Assembly: GCF_002993025.1 (NCBI RefSeq)
Contig: NZ_NXGI01000012.1
Coordinates: forward strand, 155,879-219,878
Direction of reading: 5' to 3'
DNA from: Arcobacter cryaerophilus gv. crypticus
GTDB lineage: Bacteria > Campylobacterota > Campylobacteria > Campylobacterales > Arcobacteraceae
Length of the DNA: 64,000 nucleotides
How positions within the stretch are numbered: the first letter of the stretch is position 1; every line of letters begins with the position of its first letter. Under the pieces are notes generated by a model, which was not told the DNA's origin, did not search any database, and saw nothing but the letters and a program-made list of their open reading frames with translations. The translations under genes were made by a program, and so were the position numbers. Below are positions 19,375-28,469 of this stretch, one piece after another.

Positions 19375-19840
19375 ACTCTTCTTTACAAACAACTTTTTCT
19401 ATATCCATAATAACTAGCATTTTATTATCTTCAACTCTTACATAACCTTTTAGGTATCTAGCAGGAATTCCAGAACCCATCTCAGAAACTGAAGCTAACA
19501 TTGAAGTATCTATTTTTTGTGTATCATCAACTAAATCAACTACAATTCCAACCATTCTTTTGTCTTCAGTAATTACAATAATAATAGAAGTATTTACATC
19601 ATAAAGAGCTGGACCTGTGTTAAACTTAACTCTAATATCCAAAATAGGAACAACTTCTCCCCTTGAATTAATTAAACCTTTTACCCAATCAGAAGTATTT
19701 GGTAAAATAGTAATATTATCTGGATAAGTCAATATCTCTTTTATTTTTGGTAACTCAATAGCATATTTCATTTTTCCCAATTCAAATGTCATAAACTCAG
19801 TTATATTTGGAGTAACACTTTTTTCATGATTATGTTCCAT
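19364..19840 (-). CDS. cheW: CheW-type coupling protein
   Basis: 158 residues consisting of one CheW-like domain: FMTFELGKMKYAIELPKIKEIL, NSRGEVVPILDIRVKF, and MVGIVVDLVDDTQKI. CheW bridges chemoreceptors to CheA. No cheA or cheY lies next to it, but a cytoplasmic chemoreceptor is encoded about 9 kb upstream on the same strand. RBS AAGGGG before the ATG. A CheV-type protein is excluded by the absence of a receiver domain. Confidence 0.9.
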   Translation of the reverse strand: MEHNHEKSVTPNITEFMTFELGKMKYAIELPKIKEILTYPDNITILPNTSDWVKGLINSRGEVVPILDIRVKFNTGPALYDVNTSIIIVITEDKRMVGIVVDLVDDTQKIDTSMLASVSEMGSGIPARYLKGYVRVEDNKMLVIMDIEKVVCKEELED

Positions 19841-19882
19841 TTTAATCCCCTTATTTCAATATTTTAGCAAGCAAAATTGTCG

Positions 19883-21076
19883 TTATTTTACCTTTTGTTT
19901 ACTTAAACTAATTATTTTACACTCTGCAATTATATCAATAGATTGTAACTCTACAATATCATCTACTTTTACTAAATCCAAATTTATAAGCTTCTTATTT
20001 TTACTCAATTCAACTAAACCATCTTTTTGTCTATTTGCTGGATTATTTAAAGAGTAGTTTGATTTTAAATTTTCCAAAATATTAAAAGCAATTTGTAACT
20101 TTTGATTTAAACTTTGAGAAAACTGCTCTTTTAAGAGTTTTATTTGTGACTCTACAAAAATTAGTTTAGAGTTTATTGAATTTTGTTCAAAATTTGATTT
20201 CAAGTTTTTCAGTTCTTGCTCTTTTTTTTCTAAAGTTGTCTTTAGTACCTTTTGAAAATTTTCAATTAAACTATCTATATATAAAAGATGTTCATTTTGA
20301 CTAGGAAGTGCTATTTCCATAGCATTTGATGGAGTTGCAGCTCTTATATCTGCTACAAAATCACTTATTAGATAATCTATTTCATGCCCAACTGCTGAGA
20401 TTATTGGTGTTTTTGCTTCATATATAGCATTGGCAACAAGTTCACTATTAAAAGACCATAAATCTTCAATACTACCTCCTCCTCGACCAACAATCATAAT
20501 GTCACAGTTTAAACTATCTGCAATTTTGATATTTTTTACAATATCTTCAATACTTCCAGCTCCTTGAACTAAAGTTGGAATAAGTATTAACTCAACTAAA
20601 TTCCATCTAGCACTTGCAACTTTTTTCATATCTTCTATTGCAGCTCCTGTGCCACTTGTAACAATTGCTATTTTTTTTGGATATTTTGGAAGAGCTTTTT
20701 TAATACTTTGTTCAAAATAACCTTTTGCTTGTAGTTTTGCTTTAAGTTGCTCATAAGCCAAAGCCAAACTTCCTATTCCATCTGGCTCAATTTTAGTACA
20801 AAGAAGTTGATAATTTCCTCTTGGAACAAAAACAGTAATATTTGCTGTTATTTGTACTTTTTGTCCATTTTCTAACTCAAATTTTAAGTATTTTGTATTT
20901 CCTTTAAACATCACACAAGAGATTGTTGAGTTCTCATCTTTTATTGAAAAATATATATGCCCAGAACTATGATTTACTAGATTTGAAATCTCTCCAGAAA
21001 CAAAAACTTGCATAAAAGTTGTCTCTAAAAGAGATTTTATTTGTGTATTTAAAGTAGTTACACTAATTGTATTCAT
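19883..21076 (-). CDS. xseA: Exodeoxyribonuclease VII large subunit
   Basis: 397 residues. N-terminal OB-fold (about 1-100; FVSGEISNLVNHSSGHIYFSIKD), then the catalytic domain with TSGTGAAIEDM, DIMIVGRGGGSIEDLWSFN and SAVGHEIDYLISDFVADIRAATPSNAME, followed by a coiled-coil region that binds the small subunits. ExoVII degrades single-stranded DNA. It directly follows ubiE without a gap. I found no xseB beside it. Confidence 0.95.
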   Translation of the reverse strand: MNTISVTTLNTQIKSLLETTFMQVFVSGEISNLVNHSSGHIYFSIKDENSTISCVMFKGNTKYLKFELENGQKVQITANITVFVPRGNYQLLCTKIEPDGIGSLALAYEQLKAKLQAKGYFEQSIKKALPKYPKKIAIVTSGTGAAIEDMKKVASARWNLVELILIPTLVQGAGSIEDIVKNIKIADSLNCDIMIVGRGGGSIEDLWSFNSELVANAIYEAKTPIISAVGHEIDYLISDFVADIRAATPSNAMEIALPSQNEHLLYIDSLIENFQKVLKTTLEKKEQELKNLKSNFEQNSINSKLIFVESQIKLLKEQFSQSLNQKLQIAFNILENLKSNYSLNNPANRQKDGLVELSKNKKLINLDLVKVDDIVELQSIDIIAECKIISLSKQKVK

Positions 21077-21787
21077 TTAGATTTTTTTTGCAATTATTAG
21101 TGTAGAAATTTTCATAGAAAATGCTTTTGTGTATATTGGCTCTAATCCAGCATTTTTTAGCTCTTTTTGCAAATTTGATGTTGTTAAAAACTCATCAATA
21201 GAATCTGGCAAATATCTATAAGCCTCTTTATTTTTTGAGATTATTCCACCAACAACTGGTAAAATTTTATCCATATAAAAAGCTGTTAAATAATCAATAG
21301 GTGTCTCTTTTTGGTTTTTTGTAAATTCACTAATCACAACTAAACCACCTTTTTTCAAAACTCTTGCAAACTCTACAAAAGCCTCTTGTCTTTTTACTAC
21401 ATTTCTTATTCCATAAGATATTGATACAATATCAGTGCTTTCATTTTCAAGTGGCATAGATGTTGCAAATGCTTCTATAAATTCAACTTCTGGAAGTTTT
21501 TTCTTTCCAACTTCCATCATTCCAACACTTGGATCTATTCCCACAATATTTTTTAAAGTAATATTTTTTTTAGCTGCATTTTGCTTCCAAAAAATTATCA
21601 TATCACCTGTTCCACAAGCAACATCTACTATTTTTTCTATCTCTTTTTGACCATATAATTCAAATGTTTTATTACAAGCTTTATCTCTCCAACTTTTATC
21701 AATTCCCATTGATAAAACTCTATTTGCTTTATCATAAGTTGGGGCTATATTATTAAACATTGATACTATTTTTTCTTGTTTTTCCAT
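21077..21787 (-). CDS. ubiE: Demethylmenaquinone methyltransferase (UbiE/MenG)
   Basis: 236-residue class I SAM methyltransferase of the UbiE family. It begins with the UbiE motif FNNIAPTYDKANRVLSMGIDKSWRD, SAM-binding loop DVACGTGDM near residue 58, and contains ISYGIRNV. It adds the methyl group in the last step of menaquinone synthesis. An mqnA gene in the same window implies the futalosine route, with IspA-type prenyl synthesis nearby. Abuts xseA. Confidence 0.93.
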   Translation of the reverse strand: MEKQEKIVSMFNNIAPTYDKANRVLSMGIDKSWRDKACNKTFELYGQKEIEKIVDVACGTGDMIIFWKQNAAKKNITLKNIVGIDPSVGMMEVGKKKLPEVEFIEAFATSMPLENESTDIVSISYGIRNVVKRQEAFVEFARVLKKGGLVVISEFTKNQKETPIDYLTAFYMDKILPVVGGIISKNKEAYRYLPDSIDEFLTTSNLQKELKNAGLEPIYTKAFSMKISTLIIAKKI

Positions 21788-21825
21788 CTAAATTTTTCCT
21801 ATTTTGTATATATTTTTACACTTTA

Positions 21826-22074
21826 TTATAAAAGATATTTTCCTATCAAAATACCAATAATTAAACCAATATTTAAAGCAACTGCAACTTTCATAATTGA
21901 TAATTTTTTATCAGAATAAGGGATTCTATTTACAATATCTTCTTGAAGTTTTAAACTCTCTTGAAAACTAGAAGATGCTTTTTCTAAATTATCAATTGAT
22001 GTTCTAATCGCAATTTCGCTAAATTCCATTCTTTCAACAAGCTCTTTTGCTTGTTTAAAGCTCATCTCGCTCAT
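21826..22074 (-). CDS. Small tail-anchored coiled-coil protein, partner of ParA-like ATPase
   Basis: 82 residues, not recognised as a named family. Residues 1-60 are charged, Glu/Lys/Ser-rich and helical in character, with heptad-like hydrophobic spacing (DNLEKASSSFQESLKLQEDI). Residues about 62-82 form one membrane helix (VAVALNIGLIIGILIGKYLL) that ends at the C-terminus, so the bulk probably faces the cytoplasm. Its ATG overlaps the stop of the ParA-like gene (ATGA), which makes a two-gene unit likely. It could be a membrane anchor or hydrolysis activator for that ATPase; function unproven. Confidence 0.75.
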   Translation of the reverse strand: MSEMSFKQAKELVERMEFSEIAIRTSIDNLEKASSSFQESLKLQEDIVNRIPYSDKKLSIMKVAVALNIGLIIGILIGKYLL

Positions 22075-22862
22075 TTTTTAATCTCTATCCATTTATCTAA
22101 ATCACAAAATATTTTATTTAAAGTATTAAGCACATAATCTTTTGCTTCAGTTTGAATTCTTCTAAAAAATAGATATTTTCTAGCAGCTTCAACATCTCCT
22201 AACTCTTTTGCTTCAATAGCTTTTTTAGCAAAATCTGTATTATTGTAAGCCATCTCCCAAACTGTACTTCCCAAATATCTACTCATAGTGATAATTTTGT
22301 CATTTTGAACTGGAAAATATTTTGGATCTTTTACAAAATCACAAATCACTGAGTTTGAATCAAGATATTTATGTCCAAAGAAGTTTATAAACTGCTCGCT
22401 GTAATAATCCTCTTCCATAGAAATAGAACGTGTTAGAGCAAAAATAATATTATCTTCTGGATTTTTCTCAATTTTTCTAATTTTTTTCATAGTTGCAATT
22501 GCATTTTTTCCATCAAGCTCACCATCTCCTAAAGGAATAATCCACTTAACATTTCCAAAACTTCCAACTTTTTTTATCTCATCAAGTACTAAACTTGAAG
22601 TTTTATTTCCACCAACATCAACAATAACTTCATGCTTGTCATCCATTAATATAAGTTCATCTAGCTCTGTAATTTTATTTGTTCCTAGCATTCTTTTGTT
22701 TACTATTTCAGTTCTTGTAAAAGATTGTGAATCATTATTTTCATCATCAATTTCTATATAAGTGATTTTTTTACCATGTTTTTTATACAAATATGGAGCA
22801 ATAACTTGCATAGCAACAGTAGATTTACCTACCCCACCTTTTGTTTGCGGAATTATTATCAT
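22071..22862 (-). CDS. Orphan ParA/MinD-like P-loop ATPase
   Basis: 263 residues. The N-terminus IIIPQTKGGVGKST has the deviant Walker A with the signature lysine of the ParA/MinD/SIMIBI class (K8, K13). EIDDENND follows as the A' region, VIVDVGG as the Walker B segment. The C-terminal 100 residues are unlike chromosomal ParA (Soj) and there is no parB beside it; the layout is more like plasmid or conjugation-associated ParA/TraL-type proteins. RBS AAAAAAGG upstream. It is followed by the small tail-anchored protein with a four-base overlap and preceded by ymdB at 50 bases. Role unknown: positioning of a membrane or nucleoid cargo is one possibility. Confidence 0.82.
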   Translation of the reverse strand: MIIIPQTKGGVGKSTVAMQVIAPYLYKKHGKKITYIEIDDENNDSQSFTRTEIVNKRMLGTNKITELDELILMDDKHEVIVDVGGNKTSSLVLDEIKKVGSFGNVKWIIPLGDGELDGKNAIATMKKIRKIEKNPEDNIIFALTRSISMEEDYYSEQFINFFGHKYLDSNSVICDFVKDPKYFPVQNDKIITMSRYLGSTVWEMAYNNTDFAKKAIEAKELGDVEAARKYLFFRRIQTEAKDYVLNTLNKIFCDLDKWIEIKK

Positions 22863-22912
22863 TTTATAAGCCTTTTTTAAACAAATATTCTTTGATTTTA
22901 TCTAAAGTATCA

Positions 22913-23737
22913 TTAAATAATTATTGCATCACTAATATGCAATTTACTACTATTACAATATTTTTTTATCTTAAAAGAGTTGATAGCTTTTCCATCTTCT
23001 ATATCTACAACCATCATTTGAAGTATTGCTTTACAAGAGTTTGGGACTTCAAAGTGGCTACCAATTCCAGTTGTTGCTCTTTTTATTGGTGCTTTTTCAT
23101 CCATTCCTATAACATTATCATAGCAACCAGTTAATCCAATATCTGTTAAATATGCAGTATTTTGAAAAATTTGCAAATCATCTGTTCCTACATGAGTATG
23201 AGTTCCGCAAATTGCACTAACTTTATTTTTAAACATCATAAGCATAACTCTTTTTTCACTAGTTGCTTCACCGTGAAAATCTACAAAAATATTTTTAATA
23301 TTTTGTTCCTCTAAACTTTTTATTAATTTTGTAGCCCAGTTAAATGGATTTTCAACCAAAGGCATTGCAAATTGTCCCATAAGATTTATAACCGCTAGTT
23401 TTTCATCTTTTTCTTCAATTTTAATATCACATATTTTCAAACCAGTTCCAACTACACCTTCTGGATAATTATCTGGTCTTAAAACATTTCCACTTTCATG
23501 TAAATATTGAACATCTTTTTTCTTATCAAAGCTATGATTTCCACCTGTAATCAAATCAATTCCACTAGAAAATAGCTCTTTTGAACTATCAATTGTAAGC
23601 CCAAAACCATGACTTGCATTTTCACCATTTGCTATAATAAAATCTATTTTTTGCTCTTCTTTAATAGTTTTTAAACTATCTTTTATAATCTTTCTTCCAG
23701 GACGACCAACTATATCGCCTATAAATCCTATTCTCAA
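22913..23737 (-). CDS. YmdB-family metallophosphoesterase
   Basis: 274-residue protein of the TIGR00282/YmdB family. Metal-binding motifs are visible: GDIVGRPGR (residues 6-14), NGENASHGFG, GGNHSFD and FHGEATSEK, GTHTHVGTDD. YmdB hydrolyses 2',3'-cyclic nucleotides and in Bacillus influences biofilm and motility decisions. Its start overlaps the stop of the upstream sensor kinase by four bases, tying it to the signalling operon. RBS lies inside the kinase 3' end. Confidence 0.9.
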   Translation of the reverse strand: MRIGFIGDIVGRPGRKIIKDSLKTIKEEQKIDFIIANGENASHGFGLTIDSSKELFSSGIDLITGGNHSFDKKKDVQYLHESGNVLRPDNYPEGVVGTGLKICDIKIEEKDEKLAVINLMGQFAMPLVENPFNWATKLIKSLEEQNIKNIFVDFHGEATSEKRVMLMMFKNKVSAICGTHTHVGTDDLQIFQNTAYLTDIGLTGCYDNVIGMDEKAPIKRATTGIGSHFEVPNSCKAILQMMVVDIEDGKAINSFKIKKYCNSSKLHISDAIII

Positions 23738-26157
23738 ACCTTATCCTCTTTTATTTTTTTGAGCCTTATTTCAAAAAGTGCTCCATTATCTTCATTGTAA
23801 GCTTTTATACTACCATTATGCTCTTCTATTATTTTTTTTGCAATAGATAGACCAATTCCCATTCCACCTTGACTTTTAGAACTTGTAAATGGTTCAAATA
23901 GTTTTTTTAATATCTCTTTATTTAATCCACCAGCATTATCTTTAAATTTTATAAGAATATTATTTTTCTCTTCTAAAATATCAATTTTAAGCTCTCTATT
24001 TTCATAGTTTTCTATCTTTACTAATTCATCAAGAGCATTATTTATAATAATAATCCAAATTTGCTCAATTCTTTGTTTTTGAATATTACTCATAAAAATA
24101 AATCTATTGTTGTCAATATTATTTATATCAAAAATTTCACCATTTAAATATATTTTACTAATATGTTTTGCTCTATTATGTGCCATAGTCAAAGCCGTAA
24201 GTATAGTCGCATATATATTAAAATCTGTTTTTTCACTTTCATTTGAATGAGAAATTTCTCTCATACTTTCGACTATATTTGCAATTCTATTTAAACCCTC
24301 TTTTATTTTTTTACTATCTTGCAACATTCTATTTTTTATATCTGAATTATCAAGAGCTTCAATATCGTAGTGCATAAGCTCTAAATTTCCTTTTACATAT
24401 GTCAAAGGAGTATTTATTTCATGTGTAATTCCAGCTGATAAAACTCCAATGTAGCTTAGTTTTGCACTTTTTAACTGTTCTTGATAATGGATTTTATCTT
24501 TTGTTTTGCTCTTTTCTAACTCTTTTTTAATTCTTTTTTCAAGATTTAGATTTAACTCCTGAAGCTTTCTTTTATCTTCTAGTGAGTTTATTATAAAAAT
24601 AATTCTAGCCTTTTTTGCAATTAAAATTAAAGATAACTCAAGATGGATAGGAGTATTATCTTTTTTTATAAATATCTTTTCAATTTTTAATATTTTTGTA
24701 AAATCAACAATCCCTCTTAACATATTTTCCAATAACTCTTTTGAACTATTACTAATTATATCAACTGGTGATAATTTAAGTATCTCATCTTGCGAATATC
24801 CAAGAAGTTCTGATATTTTACTGTTAGCTTTCACAAATTTATTTTCTAAATTCAATAAAGCAATACCGCTATGAACATTTTCAAAAATAGCATCGTACTC
24901 TTCAATTTTAAGATTCAAGTTTTTATATAGATTATAAATTCTTTTTTTATCAGTTGCATCTTGACATATTATATTGTAAGCGATTGTTTGCTCATTTTCA
25001 ATTTGCTCTTCAACAAAAATATCTACCCAAAAACTCTCTAAATTTTTTCTTTTTCCTTGAACATTTCTTAGTTCAAAAGTTGATTTATTTAACTCATTTT
25101 TTACAGCTTTTTTAAAAACTTGCTTCATATCTTTAAATACAAAAAGTTTATAACTATGTCCTAAAAGTTCGCTTCTTGAATATCCTAAAAAGTCACTAAA
25201 AGCAATACTAACTTCATTTATTATCCCATCTTTATCAATTTGAATAAACATAATATGCTCATTCATAATTTTTTGATTTTCATTTAATACAAGAGAATTT
25301 TCTACTATATCAAAATTTAATTTTTTGTTTTCATCTTCTATCTTTTTATTCTCTTTATTTATAATATATGTAAAAACAGATGCCAAAAGTAAAGCCAAAA
25401 TAAAAACAATAAAGACAACAACTTTATAATAATTTTGTATAAAACTACTTTTTTCGTCAATACTTTTATCCATCAAAAAAGTATAAAACTTATCATTTTT
25501 TATAAAAACTTTTTTATAAATATATTCATCGAGCGGAATTTGAAACATATCTTTATCTAAAAAATTGCCATTTGTATCTTTGATTAGTATTTTTTTGTTA
25601 TAAGAGCTTGAAATTTCATCTAAAATAGCTTTTAAATCAACTTTTAAAATATAAAACTTGTTTTCACCTCTAATTGCAAAATTTAAAAAATTATTCTCTT
25701 CATCTTCACAATATTGGAAAATCTCAAACTTATTTAAAGATTGTAACTCTTTAAAGTATGGCTCCATAAATATAGATTTTAATCGTTGCGAAAAGTAGTT
25801 ATCTTTTTTATTTTTATTTACTAGATTTAAACTCTCTTTTGAATCAAAATCAACAACTCTAAAAGTTGCAATATTTAAATCTTTAAATAAACTATCATTT
25901 ACAAAAGTTTTTATCTCATTTTGATTATTTATTTTTGATAAAATTGGCTCTATAAATAAAAGTTTATCAGTGTAATTTTTTATATAATCTTCAAATTTTT
26001 CGGCTTGAGTATCTAAAATATACTCAATTTTTTTTACTTCTATTTTAGTACTATACATTGAGTAAAAATTATTAAAAGCAATATTTATAAGAAATAAAAG
26101 TATTAAAATAAAAATAGTAAATGCACCAAAAAGTTTTATATAAAATGAAGTTTTCAA
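23734..26157 (-). CDS. PAS-domain sensor histidine kinase
   Basis: 807 residues. First membrane helix about 8-30, extracytoplasmic sensor to about 240, second helix about 245-265, then PAS-type domains about 295-420 (FIQIDKDGIINEVSIAFSDF) and 425-540 (IALLNLENKFVKANSKISEL), a coiled coil, the HisKA dimerisation helix with the phosphoacceptor in AGITHEINTPLTYVKGN, and a complete HATPase with N-box IINNALDEL, FKDNAGGL and GGMGIGLSIAKKI. An active kinase. ATG overlaps the previous kinase's stop by four bases; it probably phosphorylates the single-domain regulator encoded two genes upstream. Confidence 0.92.
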   Translation of the reverse strand: MKTSFYIKLFGAFTIFILILLFLINIAFNNFYSMYSTKIEVKKIEYILDTQAEKFEDYIKNYTDKLLFIEPILSKINNQNEIKTFVNDSLFKDLNIATFRVVDFDSKESLNLVNKNKKDNYFSQRLKSIFMEPYFKELQSLNKFEIFQYCEDEENNFLNFAIRGENKFYILKVDLKAILDEISSSYNKKILIKDTNGNFLDKDMFQIPLDEYIYKKVFIKNDKFYTFLMDKSIDEKSSFIQNYYKVVVFIVFILALLLASVFTYIINKENKKIEDENKKLNFDIVENSLVLNENQKIMNEHIMFIQIDKDGIINEVSIAFSDFLGYSRSELLGHSYKLFVFKDMKQVFKKAVKNELNKSTFELRNVQGKRKNLESFWVDIFVEEQIENEQTIAYNIICQDATDKKRIYNLYKNLNLKIEEYDAIFENVHSGIALLNLENKFVKANSKISELLGYSQDEILKLSPVDIISNSSKELLENMLRGIVDFTKILKIEKIFIKKDNTPIHLELSLILIAKKARIIFIINSLEDKRKLQELNLNLEKRIKKELEKSKTKDKIHYQEQLKSAKLSYIGVLSAGITHEINTPLTYVKGNLELMHYDIEALDNSDIKNRMLQDSKKIKEGLNRIANIVESMREISHSNESEKTDFNIYATILTALTMAHNRAKHISKIYLNGEIFDINNIDNNRFIFMSNIQKQRIEQIWIIIINNALDELVKIENYENRELKIDILEEKNNILIKFKDNAGGLNKEILKKLFEPFTSSKSQGGMGIGLSIAKKIIEEHNGSIKAYNEDNGALFEIRLKKIKEDKV

Positions 26158-28088
26158 AATATTTTTGCCTTTTTGAATTTTATATAATAACCTGTACTAT
26201 TTTCTAAAATATTGCATAAAAATATAGCTTGATTTTTATCTGCTAAAAGTTTCACTAAATATATTTTTGAATCAAATTTATTCTCATCTTCAAAGTTTAA
26301 AAGTTGTTCAAGAAACTCTTTTTTTCTTATGTCTTTTATATTATCTTCAATTTTTAAAACTATTTCATCTGAATTTTCTTCTATTTGCAGTGAAATATTT
26401 ACAATAACTTTTTCTAAAGAGTAATTTTTTACAAAATCTAAAATAGTAGAAAGAATATTAAGAATAATATTTTTCAAATCATTATGCGCAATATTGAGTT
26501 TAATATTTTCATCAAAATCATATATTATTTCAAGCCATGAATTATCAAATTTATTTGATATTTTATTTACTATATCAAAAAGATTTGAACTCATATTTTG
26601 TCTTGAAGAAAATAGAGTTTTTGTCTCATTTAACATATCTGATAACTCTCTTAATTCATTTTCAATACTATTTTTGACCTCTTCTATTTTTGAGATATCA
26701 AAATCATTTTTAATATTTTCTAGTTTTAATAACTCAAAATATATTTTTGATATTGGTGTTTTCCATTGGTGTGAAAAACTATCCAAAATTTTTGACATAA
26801 GTGCAACTTTTAAAGAATTCAAAGCTGTTTCATCTTGAATTTTCAAATCATTTAATCTATTTGATAAATCATCTTTTAACAATCTATTTGTTTTTTCAAG
26901 CTGTTTTGTTGCAGTTATATCTGTTCTTATAGAAGAATATCCAATATGTTGTTTTTTCTCATTGTATTTTGGAAACAAAGATGTTTTAACCCAATATGTA
27001 TTTCCAAATTTATCTATATTTTTTACTTCACCTTGCCATGTTTTTTTTGCTCTTAATTCTTTCCAAAGGTTTTTATAAAAGTTTTGTGACATATCAGGAT
27101 GTCGTAAAATATTTACATTTTTATCAATAAGTTCATCTTTAGAATATCCTGACATTTCACAAAAATATTTTGTTGCAAAAGTAATTTTCCCGTCCAAATC
27201 TGTATCAAGTTTCAAAACATATCTATCTACTTGAGATAATAATTCATCATAACTATTTTTTAAAAGTTTATTTCTAAACTCTTGAATTCTTGTTCTATAA
27301 AATAAAAAAACAATAACTGCAAAACTCAAACCTAAAAATATAGTCAAAAAATTATAAAAATCATTTAATTTTTTTATTTTTTTATTTTTTTCTAATAAGT
27401 TTGATTTTAAATAAAGAGTTTTTTTATCTTCTAATTCAAAAATTGGGATTAAAATAAAAAGTTTATTTTCTTCAATATCAGAAGAGTTTGAAACAAATTT
27501 TTCAAATATTAATTCTGAATTTGAATTTAACTTATTTAAAATTTGATTAAAATTAAACTCAAAATTTACAACTGCTAACAAATTTAATTTTTCATCAATA
27601 ATTGGTTTTGAAAATACAACAATGCTATTTTTATCACTATATTTTATAGAAACTAACTCTTTTTTTGAAGCTACTACTTTTTGTGTAATTTTTAGATTAA
27701 AATTATCATCAAAATTTATATCTTTAAAGTTTAGTATTGGATTATTTTGTAAAGAGTAAAAACTAATATCATATATTCCTAAAGTTTTATAATATGAAAA
27801 CTCTGGCTCAAACTCAAAATAAAGCTCATCTTTTATCTTATTTTCATCATTTTTTTGAAAAATAGATATTAGTTTTTTATTTTTGATAAATCCATTAAAA
27901 TATATAAAATCACTTGTTTTAATCAACTCTTCATAATATCTGTTATATTTAGTTAAAGTCTCTTGTTTATACTCATTTAAAATATCTTCAAAACTACTAT
28001 TTTTAAACCAATTTATTACAAAAATAGCTATAGAAAAAGATAAAATAAAATATAAAAAATACCTAAAAATTAGGTTTTTATTTTTCAT
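26154..28088 (-). CDS. PAS sensor with H-box but degenerate ATPase domain (probable pseudokinase)
   Basis: 644 residues. Membrane helix about 10-27, sensor domain to about 245, second helix about 248-265, PAS domain about 285-400 of the Aer-like type (VNILRHPDMSQNFYKNLW and GEVKNIDKFGNTYWVK), then SFSHQWKTPISKI, where His is retained. The C-terminal region aligns in layout with HATPase_c but the second Asn of the N-box is replaced (NILSTILDF), the G1 box is EDNIKDI without glycine, and no GxGLG loop exists. ATP binding is therefore doubtful. It lies two bases after the response regulator and overlaps the active kinase, suggesting it modulates that kinase, perhaps as heteromer. Confidence 0.85.
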   Translation of the reverse strand: MKNKNLIFRYFLYFILSFSIAIFVINWFKNSSFEDILNEYKQETLTKYNRYYEELIKTSDFIYFNGFIKNKKLISIFQKNDENKIKDELYFEFEPEFSYYKTLGIYDISFYSLQNNPILNFKDINFDDNFNLKITQKVVASKKELVSIKYSDKNSIVVFSKPIIDEKLNLLAVVNFEFNFNQILNKLNSNSELIFEKFVSNSSDIEENKLFILIPIFELEDKKTLYLKSNLLEKNKKIKKLNDFYNFLTIFLGLSFAVIVFLFYRTRIQEFRNKLLKNSYDELLSQVDRYVLKLDTDLDGKITFATKYFCEMSGYSKDELIDKNVNILRHPDMSQNFYKNLWKELRAKKTWQGEVKNIDKFGNTYWVKTSLFPKYNEKKQHIGYSSIRTDITATKQLEKTNRLLKDDLSNRLNDLKIQDETALNSLKVALMSKILDSFSHQWKTPISKIYFELLKLENIKNDFDISKIEEVKNSIENELRELSDMLNETKTLFSSRQNMSSNLFDIVNKISNKFDNSWLEIIYDFDENIKLNIAHNDLKNIILNILSTILDFVKNYSLEKVIVNISLQIEENSDEIVLKIEDNIKDIRKKEFLEQLLNFEDENKFDSKIYLVKLLADKNQAIFLCNILENSTGYYIKFKKAKIF

Positions 28089-28090
28089 TT

Positions 28091-28468
28091 TTAAGCTTCT
28101 AGAACTTCAATTACCTTTTTTTCTAATGAATCAAGAGAACTAAAAGGTTTCATAACATAGTTTGTTGCACCTATTTTATGAGATTTTAAAACCTTATCCA
28201 AAGTTAAATAAGCAGTCATCATAATAACTTTTTGATCACTATTTATCTCTTTTAATTTTTCTAAAACATCTAAGCCATTCATCTGTGGCATCATAATATC
28301 AAGTAAAACTAAATCATACTTTGTGCTACTATTTATTGAACTCAAAGCAGAAACAGGATTTGAAAATGTTTGAACACTAAAATCTGGATTTCTATTTAGA
28401 AATCTGCTTAACATATCTAAAATTTCTATTTCATCATCAATTACTAAAATTGAATACTTTTTACTCAT
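28091..28468 (-). CDS. Single-domain response regulator (CheY-like)
   Basis: 125 residues, a lone receiver domain: acidic pocket VIDDEIEIL, phosphoacceptor Asp in LVLLDIMMPQMNGLDV, Thr in MMTAYL and Lys in MKPFSS. No output domain, so it acts by protein contact, like CheY or Spo0F. ATG 28466-28468 is chosen because GAGGAG lies eight bases upstream; an ATG five codons earlier falls within that RBS. One base separates it from the chemoreceptor stop and two from the next sensor gene. Confidence 0.92.
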   Translation of the reverse strand: MSKKYSILVIDDEIEILDMLSRFLNRNPDFSVQTFSNPVSALSSINSSTKYDLVLLDIMMPQMNGLDVLEKLKEINSDQKVIMMTAYLTLDKVLKSHKIGATNYVMKPFSSLDSLEKKVIEVLEA

Positions 28469-28469
28469 T

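Noticed and set aside
22863-22912. Possible remnant reading frame (LFNDTLDKIKEYLFKKGL) before the ParA-like gene, considered as a truncated xseB or small gene
   Set aside because: Only 18 codons, no start codon, and no recognisable family; likely chance coding in a 50-base gap.
26494-26838. 114-codon plus-strand frame inside the pseudokinase gene, considered as evidence that the region is not coding on the minus strand
   Set aside because: The minus-strand frame is uninterrupted for 644 codons with clear PAS and H-box motifs; the plus frame is low-complexity Ser/Phe/Ile.
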